From Faecalibacterium sp. UBA1771 (GTDB lineage Bacteria; Bacillota; Clostridia; Oscillospirales; Ruminococcaceae): a stretch of 8,528 nt of DNA. The notes beneath the pieces are model-generated. The model did no database searches. It was not told where the DNA came from and worked only from the letters and a program-made list of their open reading frames with translations. The stretch covers positions 1,596 to 10,123 of the forward strand of contig DCGT01000031.1 of NCBI GenBank assembly GCA_002315315.1, in the 5' to 3' direction. Below, piece by piece: positions 6,027-8,528 of the stretch (positions are counted from its first letter, which is position 1; each line of letters starts with the position of its first letter). Made by a program: the position numbers and the translations under genes.

Positions 6027-7560
6027 AATACACCTTGTGTAACTCGCAAAAACGATAATATAATAAAAATCCGAACACCTCGCGATGTTCGGATTTTGGT
6101 GGAGTAGAACCCTCAATATCCGAACACTGGATTGTGAGGGTATTACTCCCCGAAATGTTGAATGTCAGTACGAGTTTACGTCCCTTTTCTCCTTCATCAT
6201 ATAGATACACGGAATTAACCAGTGTGTCGATAACCCTCTGCTGATATTCAATATCCTTTATATCGCCGCTCTTGAACGAAACGAGCCAGTACATGATCCG
6301 CTCTTTCGACAGGAGCGGCTTTTTCATTTCTTCGTGGGCGATTTGACCTTCCAGCTCCCGGCGGTTTTCTTCTAGCTCCTCAAGACGCTGTTTAGTCGTT
6401 GGTGTGATAATACCTTCCTCGATAGCTTTCATAAGATTGCCTATTTTCTTGTTCGTGTCCTTGAGCTGGTTCTGCAATCCTGTAAGGAGTGACGTGTCAG
6501 CCATTTCCTTATTTATAAGCTCCATAGCTTTCGTTGCTATCTTCTCGATATTTTCATCGGTGAGAACCTGTTGAACAGTGTACTCTACGACAGCACGTTC
6601 AATCCATTCTTTCTTCTCGACCTTCTTATCACAATTCTTTTCTCTTTTCCTTCCAGCACACTTGTAGTAGTGATGAACCTTGCCGCTCTTTGACGTACCG
6701 CTCTCTCCAATCATAGGAGCTCCGCAGTGACCGCAAAATAGCTTGGTGGATAAAAGATAGTCCTCTTGAGCTTTCTTCCTAGCACGTGCCGCATAGTTGT
6801 GTTTGAACATAGCCTGTACCTTATCGAATAACACCTTATCAATAATAGGAGGAATAGCGTCCTCTATGATTACATCATCGTATTTGTAGACACCTATGTA
6901 CTTATCGTTACGTAGGATTCTCTGCAAGCTGTTCTTATTAAACACGTTACCTCGTGAGGTCTTATATCCTTTATCATTCAGCCACACGATTATGTCAGCC
7001 ATAGACTTACCTTCCGCATACTGGCTGAATATCTCAATGACAGCTTTTGAGCTCGTAGGATCAACTTCCAGCTTCCTATCTTTTCCTATTATATAACCTA
7101 GCGGTGGTGAGCTCATGTATATACCGTGGAGAGCGTTCTCTTTCAGACCTCTCTTGATACTACGTGCGAGGTTCTCTGAATAATACTCCGCATAACCCTC
7201 AAGGACACTCTCAAGGATAATTCCTTCCGGGGTATCGGGCATAGGCTGTTTTGCATAGAAGACACGTACACCATTCTTCTTGAGCTTTGCTTTATAGATA
7301 GCTGAATCATACCTGTTACGAGCAAAGCGGTCTAGGGTGTACATGATTACAGCGTCAAAGTGACCCTTCTCACTATCTTTAATTAGCTTCTGAAACATAG
7401 GTCTGTTATCGGTCTTACCCGATATAGCCCTATCGCAGTATTCGTCTATCACTATAAATCCATTCTTTTGAGCGAACTCTTGACACTCACGAAGCTGACC
7501 TTCGATGGATTCTTCTCGTTGGTTGTGACTGGAATATCGAGCGTATATTACTGCTTTCAA
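5944..7560 (-). CDS. Large serine recombinase (site-specific integrase)
   Basis: A 538-codon frame. Residues 1-145 are the resolvase-type catalytic domain: YARYSS (6-11) with Arg8 and the nucleophilic Ser at 10 or 11, DRAISG (43-48), LDRFARN (76-82). The recombinase DNA-binding domain spans about 155-265, with SLQRILRNDKYIGVYKY (211-227). A zinc ribbon has Cys276, Cys279, Cys301 and Cys310. A coiled coil spans about 360-412, and a C-terminal beta segment RKLVLTFNISGSNTLTI ends near 478. The start is TTG 7558-7560, fixed by the conserved MKAVIYARYSS N-terminus; it overlaps the upstream regulator's TGA in TTGA. Expected role: integration (and, with a directionality factor, excision) of the element. 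Odd feature: from about residue 489 the frame runs through a strong terminator hairpin and then 83 bp into the methyltransferase gene. Residues after about 488 are probably not part of the ancestral protein. Confidence 0.93.
   Translation of the reverse strand: MKAVIYARYSSHNQREESIEGQLRECQEFAQKNGFIVIDEYCDRAISGKTDNRPMFQKLIKDSEKGHFDAVIMYTLDRFARNRYDSAIYKAKLKKNGVRVFYAKQPMPDTPEGIILESVLEGYAEYYSENLARSIKRGLKENALHGIYMSSPPLGYIIGKDRKLEVDPTSSKAVIEIFSQYAEGKSMADIIVWLNDKGYKTSRGNVFNKNSLQRILRNDKYIGVYKYDDVIIEDAIPPIIDKVLFDKVQAMFKHNYAARARKKAQEDYLLSTKLFCGHCGAPMIGESGTSKSGKVHHYYKCAGRKREKNCDKKVEKKEWIERAVVEYTVQQVLTDENIEKIATKAMELINKEMADTSLLTGLQNQLKDTNKKIGNLMKAIEEGIITPTTKQRLEELEENRRELEGQIAHEEMKKPLLSKERIMYWLVSFKSGDIKDIEYQQRVIDTLVNSVYLYDEGEKGRKLVLTFNISGSNTLTIQCSDIEGSTPPKSEHREVFGFLLYYRFCELHKVYYEQRRALPSLESGGRCRSHSRLGFFTY
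6066..6097 (-). terminator. Strong intrinsic terminator inside the 3' end of the recombinase frame
   Basis: A perfect 12-bp stem (AAAATCCGAACA at 6066-6077, TGTTCGGATTTT at 6086-6097) with an 8-nt loop is followed on the minus strand by a T-rich tail (TTTTTATTATATT). It sits 39 bp upstream of the methyltransferase ATG and inside recombinase codons of about residues 489-498. It should end recombinase transcripts before any in-frame stop codon. Confidence 0.8.
6069..6127. repeat. Three copies of ATCCGAACA at the element boundary
   Basis: ATCCGAACAC occurs as a direct repeat at 6069-6078 and 6118-6127, with an inverted copy TGTTCGGAT at 6086-6094. The outer copies compete for the middle one: 6069 with 6086 gives the terminator, 6086 with 6118 gives an alternative hairpin with a 23-nt loop. 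The cluster sits where the recombinase end meets host sequence, so it may also belong to the att site. Confidence 0.7.
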
Positions 7561-7904
7561 TTCTTATCATTCCTTTTCTCAAAATCATAAACCATAGACA
7601 TGAAGTCGTGTTTGTCTCTACGAGACAGTGAAGCGTAGACCCGGAGAATATCTGCAAGGTCTTCGTCCTTCCGAGGTTGGGTTACTTCTATTAAGATTTC
7701 CTCACCGTCTTCTCCATCATAGAAGAAGTCCATGACAGAACACTCTAGCTTCTTTGCTAGGTCTACCATAACGTCTTGCTTTGGTAACGATCCACCGTAC
7801 CATGCACTCACTTTAGAAGTGCTTAACCCAAGCTCCTTGCATAGTGCGGTAGGTGTTGTACCACGTTCTTCACAAATGCGTTTCAAATTCTCTGCGAATG
7901 TCAT
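7557..7904 (-). CDS. XRE-family (Cro/CI-type) transcriptional regulator
   Basis: A 115-residue DNA-binding protein. The N-terminal lambda-repressor-like helix-turn-helix covers about residues 4-60: FAENLKRICEERG, then TALCKELGLSTSKVSAWYGG (18-37) as the turn and recognition helices, then LPKQDVMVDLAKKLECSVMDFFYD. The C-terminal half (about 78-115, LADILRVYASLSRRDKHDFM) is charged and helical and probably mediates dimerisation; there is no peptidase domain for RecA-triggered cleavage. Start ATG 7902-7904 has a strong GGGAGGTG ribosome binding site 7 nt upstream. The stop overlaps the recombinase TTG start in TTGA, so the two are co-transcribed and translationally coupled. It is the likely repressor acting at the TCT-N7-AGA dyads just upstream. 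Confidence 0.9.
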   Translation of the reverse strand: MTFAENLKRICEERGTTPTALCKELGLSTSKVSAWYGGSLPKQDVMVDLAKKLECSVMDFFYDGEDGEEILIEVTQPRKDEDLADILRVYASLSRRDKHDFMSMVYDFEKRNDKN

Positions 7905-7950
7905 AAAAACACCTCCCGAAAAATAAATTCTAATTTTTAGATTTTAGGTG

Positions 7951-7979
7951 TTGACAATTCTAATAATAAGAATTATAAT
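7951..7979 (+). promoter_or_regulatory. Consensus promoter for the rightward genes, with O2 in its spacer
   Basis: TTGACA (7951-7956), exactly 17 bp, then TATAAT (7974-7979): a perfect sigma-A consensus. Dyad O2 (7956-7974) fills the spacer and touches both boxes, so a bound repressor would block polymerase. Predicted start is near 7986, giving a leader of about 170 nt before the Cro-like gene. Confidence 0.85.
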
Positions 7980-7990
7980 AACATCATCAA
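7963..7990 (-). promoter_or_regulatory. Candidate leftward promoter for XRE-recombinase
   Basis: Minus-strand TTGATG (7985-7990), a 16-bp spacer, then TATTAT (7963-7968), overlapping the rightward promoter and O2. An alternative is TTATTA-N17-TAAAAT with its -10 at 7941-7946, next to O1. Both are AT-rich, so I cannot choose between them; either way the divergent promoters would share operators. Confidence 0.35.
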
Positions 7991-8157
7991 ATCTAAAAAG
8001 CAGATTTGGCAATAAGAATCCAGCCCCTCCGAAATCTGATTTTCAGAGGAGACGAGATCGGTATTTAGTTAGTCTTACTGGTAATAAGAATAATAACATA
8101 AATTCCGATTTTCGTCAAGGTGGGTTCTGATATTCAGAACGAAAGGAGGACAAAATC

Positions 8158-8358
8158 GTGAGTGAAATCAAGTCGAGAATGGCAGAGTTAGGAATGTCAC
8201 AGGTAGATATGATCCTTGAATTGCAGAAGCGAGGTATTGCAATTCAGCCCCCTATGCTGTGTTCAATCCTACGAGGTGTCTACACCTATCCAAAAGCAAA
8301 GCAGATTCTCGCAGAGTGCGAGAACATTCTAAACGAGAAAGAGAATGAATCTGCTTAA
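8158..8358 (+). CDS. Small Cro-like helix-turn-helix protein
   Basis: A 66-residue protein starting at GTG 8158-8160, chosen because a near-perfect AAGGAGG (8143-8149) lies 8 nt upstream. IKSRMAELGMSQVDMILELQKRG (4-26) followed by IAIQPPMLCSILRGVYTYPKAKQIL (27-51) has the helix-turn-helix spacing of short Cro-like proteins in clostridial phages and integrative elements, with SILRGVYTYPKA as the conserved patch after the recognition helix. It is first in the rightward operon, divergent from the XRE regulator, and probably its antagonist or an autoregulator. Dyad O5 ends 1 nt before the ribosome binding site region. It overlaps the next ORF by 14 nt. Confidence 0.82.
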   Translation: MSEIKSRMAELGMSQVDMILELQKRGIAIQPPMLCSILRGVYTYPKAKQILAECENILNEKENESA

Positions 8359-8488
8359 CGAACAGGTTGCAGACCTCGCAAGACCACTGGTGGGTATCAT
8401 AACAAAGTTTTATGAAGACCCAAAAAATGAGGAGGAATTTCAGAAATGGCTACTACACGTAGAGGAACAAAGAAAATTAGCAAATTAA
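8345..8488 (+). CDS. Small hypothetical protein, 47 residues
   Basis: ATG 8345-8347 to TAA 8486-8488. The product begins MNLLNEQVADLARPLVGIIT, continues KFYEDPKNEEEFQKWLLHVE and ends EQRKLAN. It is predicted helical and acidic, with no signal peptide or membrane helix. The start lies 14 nt inside the Cro-like gene with only a weak GAGAAAGAG purine tract upstream, so it is probably translated by coupling. The FYEDPKNEEEFQKW pattern resembles tiny proteins that follow Cro-like genes in clostridial elements, from memory. Function unknown. Confidence 0.6.
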   Translation: MNLLNEQVADLARPLVGIITKFYEDPKNEEEFQKWLLHVEEQRKLAN

Positions 8489-8528
8489 AAATCGCAAGAA
8501 TCGAAGTTGCGGCATTGTTTATCACACT
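8446..8528 (+). CDS. Start of a further element gene, cut off by window edge
   Basis: ATG 8446-8448 with GGAGG (8431-8435) 10 nt upstream opens a frame still open at the right edge. The visible product begins MATTRRGTKKISKLKIARIE and continues VAALFIT. It is very basic at the N-terminus. It overlaps the 47-residue ORF by 43 nt in a different frame, which is long for bacterial operons, so one of the two starts may be wrong. Too little is visible for a function. Confidence 0.5.
   Translation, partial: MATTRRGTKKISKLKIARIEVAALFIT

Larger units (their letters stand above)
7926..8141. promoter_or_regulatory. Array of five TCT-N7-AGA operator-like dyads
   Basis: Five 19-bp sites share TCT-N7-AGA with AT-rich flanks. 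O1 is 7926-7944 (AATTCT/AGATTT arms, one mismatch). O2 is 7956-7974 (AATTCT/AGAATT, perfect). O3 is 7989-8007 (AAATCT/AGATTT, perfect). O4 is 8032-8050 (core TCTGA-TTT-TCAGA). O5 is 8123-8141 (GTTCTGA-TAT-TCAGAAC, a perfect 17-bp palindrome). Centre spacings are 30, 33, 43 and 91 bp, so O1-O3 are about three helical turns apart. They fill the gap between the XRE gene and the Cro-like gene, where repressor and Cro operators are expected. Binding by these proteins is inferred. Confidence 0.7.
6066..8528. mobile_element. Integrated element (prophage or integrative element), one end, right side cut off
   Basis: A large serine recombinase, a coupled XRE regulator, a divergent operator-rich switch region and a rightward cluster of tiny genes beginning with a Cro-like protein make up the integration and control end of a temperate phage or related integrative element. 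The left boundary is inferred to lie between the methyltransferase start (6026) and the end of the conserved recombinase sequence (about 6130); the exact att core cannot be set from one end. No structural, conjugation or cargo genes are visible. Confidence 0.75.

Noticed and set aside
6097..6112. tRNA/tmRNA-like 3' end (minus strand GGGTTCTACTCCACCA) near the element junction
   Set aside because: The would-be T-arm has mismatched stem pairs and a pyrimidine at position 57, and no acceptor, D or anticodon arm can be found, so it is not a tRNA or an obvious tRNA att fragment.
6027..6116. Thirty-codon upstream extension of the methyltransferase frame
   Set aside because: It crosses the terminator hairpin, has no ribosome binding site at 6116, and yields a sequence unlike a methyltransferase N-terminus; ATG 6024-6026 with AAGGTG is better.
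7614..7626. GTCTC-TAC-GAGAC palindrome
   Set aside because: It lies inside the XRE coding region, has N3 rather than N7 spacing, and is explained by codons for Ser-Leu-Ser-Arg-Arg.
1..8528. CRISPR array, rRNA or tRNA genes
   Set aside because: I found no regularly spaced direct repeats of CRISPR length, no cloverleaf and no rRNA-like segment.

Overview
The window looks like chromosome of a low-to-mid GC, gut-type Clostridia (Bacillota; perhaps Oscillospiraceae/Ruminococcaceae), carrying one end of an integrated mobile element. The assignment rests on gene content (class B sortase with an SPNTG substrate, LCP protein, secreted papain-like protease, MscL, large serine recombinase), strong AGGAGG-type ribosome binding sites and Gram-positive signal peptides. 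It is an inference, not a species call.

Layout. From 1 to about 6030 all genes read leftward (minus strand). At the far left is the N-terminal part of a secreted C1A (papain-like) cysteine protease with its own promoter (1597-1625). Upstream of it lies a compact operon, srtB (3725-4501), an LCP-family protein (2664-3728) and an SPNTG-anchored surface protein (1936-2640), closed by a clear intrinsic terminator (1891-1919). Further upstream are mscL (4595-5038), with a long structured leader and a plausible promoter, and a class I SAM-dependent methyltransferase (5268-6026).

From about 6030-6130 to the right end is an integrated element. It carries a large serine recombinase (5944-7560) translationally coupled to an XRE-type regulator (7557-7904), then a divergent control region (7905-8157), then rightward genes: a small Cro-like HTH protein (8158-8358), a 47-residue protein (8345-8488) and the start of a third gene (8446 onward). 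The element runs off the right edge, so its other end is not visible.

How the genes fit together. The sortase probably anchors the SPNTG protein to peptidoglycan while the LCP protein ligates a glycopolymer to the same wall, giving a three-gene surface-assembly unit. In the element, the XRE protein and the Cro-like protein face each other across a regulatory region with five TCT-N7-AGA dyads. One dyad exactly fills the spacer of a perfect TTGACA-N17-TATAAT promoter, the arrangement expected of a lysogeny-type switch. The most unusual spot is the recombinase 3' end. Its reading frame has no stop before a strong terminator hairpin and continues 83 bp into the methyltransferase gene, and a 9-bp word of that hairpin occurs a third time just upstream. 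This suggests that the att site, the integrase C-terminus and transcription termination are superimposed.
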